In this document: one piece after another, positions 1 to 8,867 of the stretch
Position numbering within the stretch: position 1 is the stretch's first letter
Layout of the letters: every line of letters begins with the position of its first letter
The notes under the pieces: generated by a model
Database searches by the model: none
What the model saw: only the letters and a program-made list of their open reading frames with translations
Told to the model about the DNA's origin: nothing
Translations under genes and position numbers: made by a program
Assembly: GCA_022648295.1 (NCBI GenBank)
Contig: JALCME010000009.1
Coordinates: forward strand, 62,001-126,000
Reading direction: 5' to 3'
Source: Bacteroides sp.
GTDB taxonomy: Bacteria > Bacteroidota > Bacteroidia > Bacteroidales > Bacteroidaceae
Length of the DNA stretch: 64,000 bases

Positions 1-739
1 ATGCATTACCCCCAACCCACCATACATGTTTACGGAAGTGACTCAAAGAAACAACATCTCCATCTGTCTTATCATGACGCAAAGGTTGCGTCCAAGCTTG
101 TAGTCCAACAACCTTCAGCATATCACAGGCCGATTCTGTCAATTTGGATGTTTCATTCTTTTCTGCTCTATTCATCTCATCTAAAAAACAAAAATAGATA
201 TTAACGGCAGCAGTGGGTATAGCAAAACATGAGGCATGAAAGCGTGGTCCATCATTGGGTCGTCCTATTTCTATATTGCCATAGTGCACAATCGCTTTCC
301 AAAGCTTGTCCGGTAGCTTTCCTCCTAATGTTTTCCCTATACGATAACTATCTGCAATTTTCCAGATTCTATTAAAAGCCTCAGTTAAAAACAGACCTAT
401 AGCCTGCTGTGGTTTGGAATAAGGTTTTTCAAAGCTATTGCTACTCCTAAAAGCATCTTCTTGTAGCTTTAAGTCCGAAAAGACTCCATCTGAATTTAAC
501 AAATTTGTACATTCCTCTACTGTTAGACTCGAAATTAAAGAGAAATAACGATATGGAGACTGATAAAAGCCTTTCCTAAGCTTTTCAATTGCTTTTCCCT
601 TTTCAGAATCTCCTACTTTTTGACCCTCTGGATAATAACGATGGTAATTATCAAAAGCGTATTGCCGCTCAACTTCCTGTGCCAACAACAGAGTGTTCGC
701 ACACATACTTACAATAAATAATAATATTTTTCTTTTCAT
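1..739 (-). CDS. Secreted protein, N-terminal part (possible polysaccharide lyase)
   Basis: An open minus-strand frame starts at the ATG at 739 and runs off the left edge with no stop, giving about 246 residues. It begins with a signal peptide (MKRKILLFIVSMCANTLLLA) followed by QEVERQ. The rest is helix-rich and includes GRPNDGPRFHAS and, at the window edge, HFRKHVWWVGGNA. This layout resembles the N-terminal alpha/alpha-toroid of family-8-like secreted polysaccharide lyases. That is an impression from motifs, not a firm match. A -7-like box for this strand lies at 772-779. The divergent neighbour at 904 is a secreted glycosidase-like protein, so a glycan-related role is plausible. It could also be an uncharacterised periplasmic protein. 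Confidence 0.5.
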   Translation of the reverse strand, partial: MKRKILLFIVSMCANTLLLAQEVERQYAFDNYHRYYPEGQKVGDSEKGKAIEKLRKGFYQSPYRYFSLISSLTVEECTNLLNSDGVFSDLKLQEDAFRSSNSFEKPYSKPQQAIGLFLTEAFNRIWKIADSYRIGKTLGGKLPDKLWKAIVHYGNIEIGRPNDGPRFHASCFAIPTAAVNIYFCFLDEMNRAEKNETSKLTESACDMLKVVGLQAWTQPLRHDKTDGDVVSLSHFRKHVWWVGGNA

Positions 740-771
740 TGTCACTTATTAGATTATAAAACTAATTATAA

Positions 772-779
772 CAAAGATA
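772..779 (-). promoter_or_regulatory. Bacteroides -7 promoter box (TATCTTTG)
   Basis: The plus strand reads CAAAGATA, which is TATCTTTG on the minus strand and matches the Bacteroides TAnnTTTG consensus. It lies 32 bases upstream of the ATG at 739. No correctly spaced -33 TTTG is obvious; a TTTG (plus CAAA at 804-807) is spaced about 24 bases away. Confidence 0.45.
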
Positions 780-903
780 AAAGGAAAGGAAATATAAAAA
801 GTTCAAAATTGTACAATAATGACGTAACAATCATACAAAGCGGAAATAGATCATTACACCTCAAAATAAAATTTCTTATTTTCGCTCTATAAAAAAGCAA
901 TAT

Positions 904-2025
904 ATGAAAAAAAGCATTGTCATTGCACTATTAGCGCTACTATCCTATAACACAACAAACGCCCAAAAACTTAATTTAGTTGAGCTGAAGCAGAAGTCGC
1001 AAAATCCCATATTCCACCACTTAGATAAAGCAATCCCCACTCCGGCATTCGAATTGCAAGGCTATTGGGTATGGGGAAGTTCTGTAATAAAAGGAAAAGA
1101 TGGTAAATATCACATGTACGTATCCCGCTTTCCCAAATCACTTCCATTCCATCCTGGTTGGATGGTGGCATCCGAAATAGTGCATGCTGTATCAGAAGCA
1201 CCTCAAGGCCCGTACAAATTCAGTGATGTGGCCTTATCCGCCCGGGGAGCACAGTTTTGGGACGGTCGATCTACACACAATCCACGTATCACAAAATACC
1301 ACAACAAGTACTATTTGTTTTACATGGGCTCTACCCATCCTTTTGTTGACCCAACCTACAAACAGCTTACACTTGATAGTCCATGGTGCATCGTCGCACG
1401 ATCAAATAAACGCATTGGAGTGGCTATTGCAGACTCACCCTATGGACCATGGAAACGTTTTAATGAACCTATCATCGAAACAGAACCCAACACCTTCTTC
1501 AGCTTTTTAACTTCCAATCCATCTCCCATCATACAAAATGACGGTTCGGTAGTGATGATTTTTAAAGGACGGCAATACCTGAACAATAGTACTTATTCCG
1601 ATATGGCTCTGGGAATTGCCTATGCACCATCTGCTACAGGACCTTATAAAGTTTTAAATCATGAGCAACCTATATTTCAGGTAAATGGACAAGGTGAAGC
1701 AGAAGACCCTTTCCTATGGAAAGATAGAAAAGGATATCACGTAATTTTTAAGGATCATGTAGGGAAATATACCGGAGAAAAAGGAGGTGGAGTCATGGCT
1801 CATTCTAAAGATGGCATACATTGGACGCTTGACAAAGATCCCAAAGCATATTCAAAGACAATAGAATGGAATAATGGGATAATCAAAACACAAGGCCAGC
1901 TTGAGCGTCCATTCATTCTATTTGAACATGGAAAGCCAGCCTATATATTTTTTGCAACAATGGATGGACCAGGAGGATTTGAGAATGCTACACGCTCTTG
2001 GAACATGGTTATTCCATTACATTAG
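904..2025 (+). CDS. Secreted beta-propeller glycoside hydrolase (GH43/GH117-like)
   Basis: A 373-residue protein with a signal peptide ending near NTTNA/QKLN. Repeated blades of the five-bladed beta-propeller glycosidase type can be seen: GKDGKYHMYVSRF, STHNPRITKYHNKYYLFYMG, GVAIADSPYGPW, NPSPIIQNDGSVVMIFKG, EDPFLWKDRKGYHVIFKDH and LERPFILFEHGKP. Acidic residues placed like propeller catalytic groups occur in STHNPR-adjacent WDGRS and in EAEDPF. The length fits the family, and the C-terminal SWNMVIPL is typical of the Bacteroides members I recognise. It lacks a lipobox, so it is probably periplasmic. It is transcribed divergently from the truncated secreted protein at 1-739. The exact GH family and the substrate are uncertain. 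Confidence 0.7.
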   Translation: MKKSIVIALLALLSYNTTNAQKLNLVELKQKSQNPIFHHLDKAIPTPAFELQGYWVWGSSVIKGKDGKYHMYVSRFPKSLPFHPGWMVASEIVHAVSEAPQGPYKFSDVALSARGAQFWDGRSTHNPRITKYHNKYYLFYMGSTHPFVDPTYKQLTLDSPWCIVARSNKRIGVAIADSPYGPWKRFNEPIIETEPNTFFSFLTSNPSPIIQNDGSVVMIFKGRQYLNNSTYSDMALGIAYAPSATGPYKVLNHEQPIFQVNGQGEAEDPFLWKDRKGYHVIFKDHVGKYTGEKGGGVMAHSKDGIHWTLDKDPKAYSKTIEWNNGIIKTQGQLERPFILFEHGKPAYIFFATMDGPGGFENATRSWNMVIPLH

Positions 2026-2048
2026 AGAATGCCACTCCCCCATCAACA

Positions 2049-2561
2049 TCAAGGATGGGCTTTCTGAAAGGCTTTGTTTTCTTCCTGCACAGAACGGATT
2101 GTTTCATTCAAATCACCGACAGGTACATCAAGATTATACCAATCATTATAACAATCTGTTACATACCATTTACCCTCCACTAAATCAAAAACCACCCGAA
2201 GAGATACCTCAGACTCATCATATCCAGCTTCAAATTCCTTATGAGCAGGCTGATTCACTGTGAAGTGGGATATGTAGACCCCACCTTCCTCTTCTGTAAC
2301 ACGACCTTCCTTTAAGGCTTCCTCATCTAATAAAGGCCATTTTTCACGCGTAAACGAAAACTTCTGCTCTGTCTCACCATCATCCTTTAGTAGAATAATG
2401 GGCGACTTCAATGGAAACTTAATGCGCGAATACTGAAAAGAAGTACTGGAAGTAAATTTCTTGAGGAATGTCTGAAAATCCTCATCACCGGCCGCCTGAC
2501 TATCTAATGTAGTCAATAATAGTGCCGTAAACAGACAAAACACAAAACGAATTGCTTTCAT
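2049..2561 (-). CDS. DUF4348 family secreted protein
   Basis: A 170-residue exported protein with a signal peptide ending LDSQAA. Features of the Bacteroides DUF4348 family are visible: DFQTFLKKFTSS near the start, FPLKSPIILLKDDGE, FTREKWPLLDEE, EEGGVYISHFTVNQP, FEAGYDESEVSLRVVFDLVEGKWYVTDCY and a C-terminal IRSVQEENKAF. The function of the family is unknown. It converges on the glycosidase at 904-2025, whose stop is only 24 bases away. Confidence 0.75.
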   Translation of the reverse strand: MKAIRFVFCLFTALLLTTLDSQAAGDEDFQTFLKKFTSSTSFQYSRIKFPLKSPIILLKDDGETEQKFSFTREKWPLLDEEALKEGRVTEEEGGVYISHFTVNQPAHKEFEAGYDESEVSLRVVFDLVEGKWYVTDCYNDWYNLDVPVGDLNETIRSVQEENKAFQKAHP

Positions 2562-2665
2562 CCTATTACTAATAAGTCAAAAAAGTTAATATATCGGGGC
2601 AAAGGTAATAGATTTCCTGTTATTCCATAATATTGCCACCTACTTTTTTATCTTAACACATTTCT

Positions 2666-3940
2666 TTATCTCTGCTTTAAATATTCATACCCAAAGCGAC
2701 ATCGCAAACAATCTTTCTTATCACAATATTCTTTCTGTAATTGCAATAAAGCTTGCGAATCTGCAGCGGTATAAACAGGCAATCCTGCTTGACTCCATTG
2801 CCGGGTAACATAATTATTTTCCGCTTTCAGGCTCTCAAGAAAATAAGTGGCACGTTCACATAAACTTTCATCAGCTTTGTGCATGCCATAAGCATACAAA
2901 AAAGGAATAACTGTATTAATGACAATAAGATTCAATGCATTTTCACCAAGCTTTTTTACGCGCTTGGGAGATGCTTTCCGAAAATTAAAGTGTGTTTCCC
3001 AATAAGGAGAAGTAGCGCAACACAAAATCTCCTTTATTCGAATCAAAGAATCTCCCTCCATAATACGCGAGAAGAGAGATTGGCTATTAGCATAAAGAAA
3101 AGCTAACTGAGCCAAACGGACATGCGGAAAATTTCCGGGACGCAAACGGAGAAAGCGCCACAACTTACAATCCACAGGAGGGGCTAACTCAAATTTATGC
3201 GCCAAATAACGATATTCCTTCTGTAAATCCAAGTAGTATTCTCCTAATTCATCGCCTGTATCTTCCAGCAATCCGGCCTGACCAAAGAAAAAGGCTTCAA
3301 CCTGAAACAAATTATCACGATGTTTGTCAACTGCATGGAGTGATAAACTTTTTGCCCATGTTTCAAAAGCGTCCCCATTTAGACCAAAACCAAAATTGCG
3401 AGCCAAAGTGACGAAAAAAGCGTTTTCCCAATTATTGTTACAATACTCTAAACGATCTAATAAAGCGCCCCGTTTCTCTTCAAACCGCTCTACCTGAAGC
3501 GCAGAGAACCAAGAATGAATAGTTAGAGTGGAAAGAGATGGCAAAACAGAATAACACCGCGGATAAATTTCTGTGGATTTTAGCTCATCATAATGTTGAG
3601 TTACAGAATCAGGGCAAGACAATTGCAATTGAGGGATAACCTCACCATTAGTACGATGTGCTTCATAATCCACTTCACCCACGACATGCAAAATAACCGT
3701 ATCATAAGCAGCATCCTTATGGTGTTCATGGCGTACCCAATCTGAAGCTTTGGAATGTATTTCTATATTCCCTACCCAAAGAATACCTGCTATTTTTAAT
3801 TTAGCATTGAAAAAATCAGGACCGGCATTTGTATTTAATAAACCGGGATCTATTACTTCGACTGGCTCACCGGAAGTCGTTCGGAGCATTTGTAATGGGA
3901 AGATTTTATGCTTCCAAACATAATGCAATAATTGTTCCAT
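2666..3940 (-). CDS. DUF2851 family protein
   Basis: I place the start at the internal ATG at 3940 (MEQLLHYVWKHK), giving 424 residues. The frame is open further upstream to 4024, but that extension runs through a probable -7 box at 3967-3974 and through the divergent dapB promoter. The N-terminal part shows the DUF2851 hallmark: YVWKHKIFP, then LLNTNAGPDFFNAKLKI and WVGNIEIHSKASDW, HxHH-type His residues and DTVILHVVGEVD. The C-terminus has a Cys cluster (CDKKDCLRCRFGYEYLK). No signal peptide is visible, so it is probably cytoplasmic. Biochemical function is unknown. Confidence 0.8.
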   Translation of the reverse strand: MEQLLHYVWKHKIFPLQMLRTTSGEPVEVIDPGLLNTNAGPDFFNAKLKIAGILWVGNIEIHSKASDWVRHEHHKDAAYDTVILHVVGEVDYEAHRTNGEVIPQLQLSCPDSVTQHYDELKSTEIYPRCYSVLPSLSTLTIHSWFSALQVERFEEKRGALLDRLEYCNNNWENAFFVTLARNFGFGLNGDAFETWAKSLSLHAVDKHRDNLFQVEAFFFGQAGLLEDTGDELGEYYLDLQKEYRYLAHKFELAPPVDCKLWRFLRLRPGNFPHVRLAQLAFLYANSQSLFSRIMEGDSLIRIKEILCCATSPYWETHFNFRKASPKRVKKLGENALNLIVINTVIPFLYAYGMHKADESLCERATYFLESLKAENNYVTRQWSQAGLPVYTAADSQALLQLQKEYCDKKDCLRCRFGYEYLKQR

Positions 3941-3966
3941 TGTTAACAAGAAGTAAATCTGTACGG

Positions 3967-3974
3967 CAAATGTA
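3967..3974 (-). promoter_or_regulatory. -7 promoter box for the DUF2851 gene
   Basis: Plus-strand CAAATGTA reads TACATTTG on the minus strand, matching TAnnTTTG, 26 bases upstream of the ATG at 3940. It supports the shorter start for the DUF2851 gene. Confidence 0.45.
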
Positions 3975-3984
3975 TGAAAAAGAT

Positions 3985-3992
3985 TATCTTTG
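3985..3992 (+). promoter_or_regulatory. -7 promoter box for dapB-lepB operon
   Basis: TATCTTTG matches TAnnTTTG and lies 44 bases upstream of the dapB ATG at 4037. It sits only 10 bases from the opposing -7-like box at 3967-3974, so this is a compact divergent promoter. Confidence 0.55.
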
Positions 3993-4036
3993 CGACATAT
4001 AGAATGTTGATAAAATGAATCCAACTTAAAAAGAAA

Positions 4037-4765
4037 ATGAAAATTGCATTAATCGGTTATGGAAAAATGGGCAAGGAAATTGAAAAGATAGCCCTAAGTC
4101 GCGGACATGAAATAGTCAGTATCATTGATATGAATAATCAAGATGATTTTGAATCACCCGCATTCAAAAGTGCCGACGTTGCTATCGAATTTACAAATCC
4201 TGCATCAGCCTATTCCAATTACATTAAGACATTTAAGGCAAATGTGAAGGTCGTTTCTGGCAGTACGGGATGGATACCCGAACATGGTGACGAAATTAAA
4301 GAACTATGCAATAAAAGCGGAAAAACTTTATTTTGGTCCTCAAATTTCAGTCTGGGCGTTGCTATATTTTCTGCAATAAATAAATATCTGGCCAAAATAA
4401 TGAACCAGTTCCCTGCATACGACGTAACAATGACTGAAACACACCACGTACACAAACTGGATGCACCAAGTGGAACAGCCATTACACTTGCTGAAGATAT
4501 TCTAAGAAATCTCGACCGCAAAGATCAGTGGGTAAAGGAAGAGGCCAAAACAGCAAACGATTTGCCAATCCATAGTATCCGTGAAGGAGAAGTTCCCGGT
4601 ATCCATAGCATCCGTTACGATTCTGATGCAGACAGTATAACAATCACCCATGATGCCAAGAACCGTACAGGCTTTGCATTAGGTGCAGTACTAGCCGCTG
4701 AATATACTTCTCAGAAACAAGGCTTTTTAGTGATGAGTGACTTATTTCCATTTTTGAAAGATTAA
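4037..4765 (+). CDS. dapB: 4-hydroxy-tetrahydrodipicolinate reductase DapB
   Basis: A 242-residue cytoplasmic enzyme that reduces 4-hydroxy-tetrahydrodipicolinate with NAD(P)H in the diaminopimelate/lysine pathway. The N-terminal Rossmann nucleotide-binding motif is GYGKMG (residues 7-12). VSGSTGW and the catalytic/substrate-binding segment ETHHVHKLDAPSGTA are both present, and ITHDAKNRTGFALGA near the C-terminus fits the family. It is the first gene of a run with the two signal peptidase-type genes and wbqC, 21 bases before the next start. Confidence 0.95.
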   Translation: MKIALIGYGKMGKEIEKIALSRGHEIVSIIDMNNQDDFESPAFKSADVAIEFTNPASAYSNYIKTFKANVKVVSGSTGWIPEHGDEIKELCNKSGKTLFWSSNFSLGVAIFSAINKYLAKIMNQFPAYDVTMTETHHVHKLDAPSGTAITLAEDILRNLDRKDQWVKEEAKTANDLPIHSIREGEVPGIHSIRYDSDADSITITHDAKNRTGFALGAVLAAEYTSQKQGFLVMSDLFPFLKD

Positions 4766-4786
4766 AATTATTATTCTACTATTGTT

Positions 4787-6274
4787 ATGAAAAAGGTAAC
4801 GCAAAATCAGTGGCTAAGATTTACCATTGTCACAGTACTCTATCTCGCTTTCCTTATTTGGGTTAAAAGTTGGTTAGGCCTCATCGTTCTCCCTTTCATT
4901 TTTGATGCTTATATTAGTAAGAAAATACCTTGGGGATTCTGGAAGAAAGCCAAAAACCCGATAGTACGCAGTGTAATGAGCTGGGTTGATGCCATCGTTT
5001 TTGCGTTGGTTGCGGTTTACTTCGTGAATATCTACTTATTCCAGAACTATCAAATACCGTCTTCTTCCCTTGAGAAATCATTGTTAGTGGGGGATTATCT
5101 CTATGTCAGTAAGATAAGTTATGGACCACGGGTTCCCAATACTCCGCTTTCCATGCCACTTGCACAGCATACCTTGCCTGTAATAAACACAAAATCGTAC
5201 ATTGAGTGGCCACAATGGAAATACAAACGCGTTCCGGGATTTGGAAAAGTGAAACGAAATGATATTGTAGTATTCAACTTTCCGGCAGGAGACACGGTAG
5301 CTACAAAATTTCAGCAGATAACAGACATCTATTCTCTTATTTATAGCGAAGGCCAACGCATGTATCCCAAAGAAATCAACATGGATAGCCTGAGCATCGA
5401 ACAACAACGTTCTGTCTATAATCTATATTATAGCGCCGGGCGAAACTCGATAAGATCTAATCCTCAAACGTATGGCGATATTATAGTCCGCCCGATAGAC
5501 AGACGTGAAAACTACGTAAAACGCTGTATCGGACTTCCGGGAGATACCTTGCAAATTAAAAACACCCAAGTTTACATTAACGGGAAACCTATCAACAATC
5601 CGGAGAATCTCCAATTCAATTATTTTGTTCAAACCACCGGGCCGTACATTCCCGAAGAGATGTTTCGTGAATTAGGCATTAGCAAGGACGATCAACAGAT
5701 GATAAACAATGAAGAAAACTGGGGAATGGAATTAATCAATATGGGATTGGATTATCGCGATGCCCAAAGTCATCTCGCCCCGGTTTACCATTTACCTTTA
5801 ACAAAGAAAATGTATGCCACGTTGAGTGCAAACAAAAAATTAATCAGTAACATCGTAATGGAGCCGGAAACATATTCCGGACAAATGTATCCGTTAAACC
5901 TTTATACAAAATGGACCCGCGACAATTACGGACCAATATGGATTCCATCAAAAGGCTCTACAATTACTCTGGCTCTTAAAAATCTACCTATTTATGAGCG
6001 CTGCATACACGCATATGAAGGTAATAGCTTGGAAGTAAAAGGAAGCGATATCTACATCAATGGAAAAAAGACTAATACTTATACCTTTAAAATGGACTAT
6101 TACTGGATGATGGGTGATAACCGTCACAATTCAGCAGATTCCCGTTATTGGGGATTCGTTCCTGAAGATCACGTAGTAGGTAAGCCTATTGTAGTATGGC
6201 TGTCACTAGATAAAGACCGTGGTTGGTTCGACGGAAAAATAAGATGGAATAGAATCTTTAAGTGGGTAAAATAG
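4787..6274 (+). CDS. lepB: Signal peptidase I (active type)
   Basis: A 495-residue inner-membrane serine protease that removes signal peptides from exported proteins. Hydrophobic segments cover residues 11-41 and 66-86. The catalytic Ser is S94 in QIPSSSLEKSL (box B) and the catalytic Lys is K245 in ENYVKRCIGLPGD (box D). Box E is intact as GDNRHNSADSRYWG (from residue 443). Large insertions between boxes make it longer than the 324-residue E. coli enzyme, as is usual in Bacteroides. It sits between dapB and a degenerate paralogue. Confidence 0.93.
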   Translation: MKKVTQNQWLRFTIVTVLYLAFLIWVKSWLGLIVLPFIFDAYISKKIPWGFWKKAKNPIVRSVMSWVDAIVFALVAVYFVNIYLFQNYQIPSSSLEKSLLVGDYLYVSKISYGPRVPNTPLSMPLAQHTLPVINTKSYIEWPQWKYKRVPGFGKVKRNDIVVFNFPAGDTVATKFQQITDIYSLIYSEGQRMYPKEINMDSLSIEQQRSVYNLYYSAGRNSIRSNPQTYGDIIVRPIDRRENYVKRCIGLPGDTLQIKNTQVYINGKPINNPENLQFNYFVQTTGPYIPEEMFRELGISKDDQQMINNEENWGMELINMGLDYRDAQSHLAPVYHLPLTKKMYATLSANKKLISNIVMEPETYSGQMYPLNLYTKWTRDNYGPIWIPSKGSTITLALKNLPIYERCIHAYEGNSLEVKGSDIYINGKKTNTYTFKMDYYWMMGDNRHNSADSRYWGFVPEDHVVGKPIVVWLSLDKDRGWFDGKIRWNRIFKWVK

Positions 6275-6302
6275 CTCCCGCTCACACTAAACAAGGAGAA
6301 GT

Positions 6303-7235
6303 ATGAAACGGGGAGTAAAATGGACATTACTTTCAATAGGAGTAATACTAATTGTATTATTTCTTAGGAGTTGTGCCATTACTTCCTATCTCATACCTTC
6401 CTCCGGAATGGAAAACTCGCTATATCAGGGAGAACGAATTTTTGTAAACAGATGGAGTTATGGATTACGTCTTCCATTTATGTTCCTGTGGGGATACCAC
6501 CGGTGGGCCGATAAACCGGTGGCAAAAGAAGATATTATAGTATTCAACAATCCTGGGAATATTCAAAGCACAGCTACTGACCAAAAAGAGACCTTTATAG
6601 GACGCTGCATCGGCACTCCGGGCGACACATTATGGGTGGATTCTCTATTTACTGCCATTCCATCGGAGAAAAGCTCACCGGATCAAAAGTCATTATACAC
6701 TTACCCCAAGCAACGGGAAATACAATTGGACTCATTGCTTACTCTTCTTTCCATAAAAGGAAACGAAGTGATAGGAGAAGATTCCATCAGAAAGATACGA
6801 AGCTTTAGCCGTTACGAATACTATCTTTTAGAGCAGGCAATAAACGATAGCTGCTGGATAAAGCCACTCAACCCAAGCGACTCCATAAAAAAGTATCCGC
6901 TAATCATTCCCCGAAAAGGAACGCTGATACGGGTATACCCATGGAACTGCATGTTATTGCGTAACACCTTGGTTTTGCATGAAAAGAGGCAAGCGGAAGT
7001 GAAAAACGACACCCTCTATATAGAAGGAATACCTGTTCAAAACTGTTATTTCACGAAAGACTATTATTGGGTAGTGACTAATAACTCCATCAATTTATCC
7101 GACTCCCGCATATTTGGCTTTGTACCAAAAGATTATATCATTGGCCAAGCTTCATTTATCTGGTTTTCTAAAGCAAAACATACAAGCTTGTTTAAGGGAT
7201 ATAGATGGGAAAGGCTATTTAAAGCGATTAAATAA
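6303..7235 (+). CDS. Signal peptidase I paralogue lacking catalytic Ser and Lys
   Basis: A 310-residue protein with one N-terminal membrane segment (about residues 7-28) and S26 signal peptidase architecture. The box B equivalent reads IPSSGMENSL, so Gly35 replaces the nucleophilic Ser. The box D equivalent reads ETFIGRCIGTPGD, so Gly100 replaces the general-base Lys. Box E has lost the GDNR motif (VTNNSINLSDSRIFG). The rest of the fold, including DSRIFGFVPKDYIIG, is kept and the frame is intact. It follows lepB by 28 bases and is presumably cotranscribed. I infer a non-proteolytic partner or regulator of LepB rather than a protease. Confidence 0.85.
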   Translation: MKRGVKWTLLSIGVILIVLFLRSCAITSYLIPSSGMENSLYQGERIFVNRWSYGLRLPFMFLWGYHRWADKPVAKEDIIVFNNPGNIQSTATDQKETFIGRCIGTPGDTLWVDSLFTAIPSEKSSPDQKSLYTYPKQREIQLDSLLTLLSIKGNEVIGEDSIRKIRSFSRYEYYLLEQAINDSCWIKPLNPSDSIKKYPLIIPRKGTLIRVYPWNCMLLRNTLVLHEKRQAEVKNDTLYIEGIPVQNCYFTKDYYWVVTNNSINLSDSRIFGFVPKDYIIGQASFIWFSKAKHTSLFKGYRWERLFKAIK

Positions 7236-7237
7236 AA

Positions 7238-7888
7238 ATGAATAAAACAATATATCTTTCCACGGCCTATCTGGCACCTATAGAATACTATTGTAAACTT
7301 CTTCAATACGAACATGTCTTTATTGAGCAATATGATCACTATATAAAGCAGACCTACCGCAATCGTTGTACTATTGCAGCACCGGATGGTCAACTGACAC
7401 TCTCAGTGCCCATCGTAAAACCGGACTCGCCGGAATGTCCGTTGAAAGATATTCGTATTTCCGATCATGGCAACTGGCGTCACCTGCACTGGAATGCTCT
7501 TGCTTCGACTTATAATCATACTCCCTACTTTGAATACTACAAAGATGACTTTCGTCCTTTCTATGAAAAGAAGTATGATTTCTTAATCGATTTCAACGAT
7601 GAACTTTGCCGTCTCATCTGTTCACTTATTGATATTCAACCGAATATTAAACGTACTATTAGATACCAGACCGACATTAATACTTCCGAAGCAGATGATT
7701 TTCGTGAGCGTATTCATCCTAAAAAAGATTACCTGACAGAGGACCCTGAATTCAGGGGCAAGCCTTATTACCAAGTATTCCAAGAGCGCTTTGGCTTTCT
7801 TCCAAACTTAAGTATTGTCGATTTATTATTCAACTTAGGACCGGAAAGCTTATTATTACTTCAACAATGCCTAAATTCAGACATCTAA
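7238..7888 (+). CDS. WbqC family protein
   Basis: A 216-residue protein that starts 2 bases after the stop of the preceding gene, so it is likely cotranscribed with it. The N-terminus IYLSTAYLAPIEYYCKL and the block LSVPIVKP followed by HLHWNALASTYNHTPYFEYYKDDF match the WbqC-like family. Some members lie in O-antigen clusters, but the biochemical role is not established. No export signal is seen. Confidence 0.85.
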   Translation: MNKTIYLSTAYLAPIEYYCKLLQYEHVFIEQYDHYIKQTYRNRCTIAAPDGQLTLSVPIVKPDSPECPLKDIRISDHGNWRHLHWNALASTYNHTPYFEYYKDDFRPFYEKKYDFLIDFNDELCRLICSLIDIQPNIKRTIRYQTDINTSEADDFRERIHPKKDYLTEDPEFRGKPYYQVFQERFGFLPNLSIVDLLFNLGPESLLLLQQCLNSDI

Positions 7889-7981
7889 GATAAAATAGCC
7901 TTTCATACCCAAACACACAATATTCCGGCTATTGAACTAGAATAGCCAAGAATATAACAACACTTCTACCAATTTTATAGC

Positions 7982-7989
7982 TATCTTTG
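7982..7989 (+). promoter_or_regulatory. -7 promoter box for the mannonate operon
   Basis: TATCTTTG, a TAnnTTTG match, 41 bases upstream of the ATG at 8031. The leader between box and start shows no clear riboswitch-like structure. Confidence 0.55.
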
Positions 7990-8030
7990 CGGGTGAGCGA
8001 TAAACTTATCATTACTAAAATCATAACATC

Positions 8031-8840
8031 ATGAAGAATTTGTTCGACATTAAAAACAAAGTTATTGTCATTACCGGTGGTTACGGCATTTTAGGCAGAA
8101 ACATAGCCTGTTATCTTGCTGAACAGGGCGCCAAAATTGTTATACTCGGCCGTTCGAAAGATGCAGGCAAAGAGTTGGAAGCTGAACTCAACCAAAAGAC
8201 AGAGGCACTATTCCTCGTTTCCGATGTTCTGGATAAAGACCTGCTGGAAGAAAATAAAAAAGAAATATTGGAACACTTCGGCACCATTGATGTGCTGCTA
8301 AATGCAGCTGGCGGTAACATGCCCGGAGCTACAATCGCACCGGATAAAACTGTATTAGACTTGGACGTTGATGCGTTTAAGAAAGTCGTAGATCTGAATC
8401 TGTTCGGCACTATATTGCCAACCATGGCTTTTGTTGACGTTATGGCAAAGAATAAAAAAGGAGTTATTGTTAACTTCTGCTCGGAATCGGCTCTACGTCC
8501 TTTAACCCGTGTTGTCGGCTACGGATCGGCTAAAGCCGCCATCGCCAACTATACCCGCTATATGGCAACCGAGCTGGCTACTAAATTTAGTCCGGAGATT
8601 CGTGTAAATGCTATTGTTCCGGGATTCCTACTTACAAACCAGAACAGGGCACTGCTGACCAATCCTGACGGATCTTACACCGAACGTGCCAAAACCATTA
8701 TCGCTCACACACCTTGCGGACGTTTTGCCGAACCGGAAGAATTATTCGGGACCATTCACTATCTCATCAGCGACGCTTCCAGTTTCGTGACCGGTGCTTT
8801 GTCCATAGTAGACGGTGGATTTGACGCATTCTCCATTTAA
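8031..8840 (+). CDS. SDR-type D-mannonate oxidoreductase (fructuronate reductase)
   Basis: A 269-residue short-chain dehydrogenase/reductase. The N-terminal cofactor motif is TGGYGILGRN (Rossmann TGxxxGxG-type), NAAG is in LLNAAGGNMPG, and the catalytic YxxxK is YGSAKAA, preceded by Ser in NFCSESA. The C-terminus VDGGFDAFSI is typical. It sits 27 bases upstream of uxuA, which points to interconversion of fructuronate and mannonate in glucuronate catabolism, in place of the unrelated UxuB of E. coli. The substrate is inferred from context. Confidence 0.85.
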   Translation: MKNLFDIKNKVIVITGGYGILGRNIACYLAEQGAKIVILGRSKDAGKELEAELNQKTEALFLVSDVLDKDLLEENKKEILEHFGTIDVLLNAAGGNMPGATIAPDKTVLDLDVDAFKKVVDLNLFGTILPTMAFVDVMAKNKKGVIVNFCSESALRPLTRVVGYGSAKAAIANYTRYMATELATKFSPEIRVNAIVPGFLLTNQNRALLTNPDGSYTERAKTIIAHTPCGRFAEPEELFGTIHYLISDASSFVTGALSIVDGGFDAFSI

Positions 8841-8867
8841 TCCGATAACCTTATAAAAAACGACATT

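Noticed and set aside
3941..4024. Longer start for the DUF2851 gene
   Set aside because: The extra 28 residues overlap two -7 boxes of the divergent promoter and are unlike the family N-terminus.
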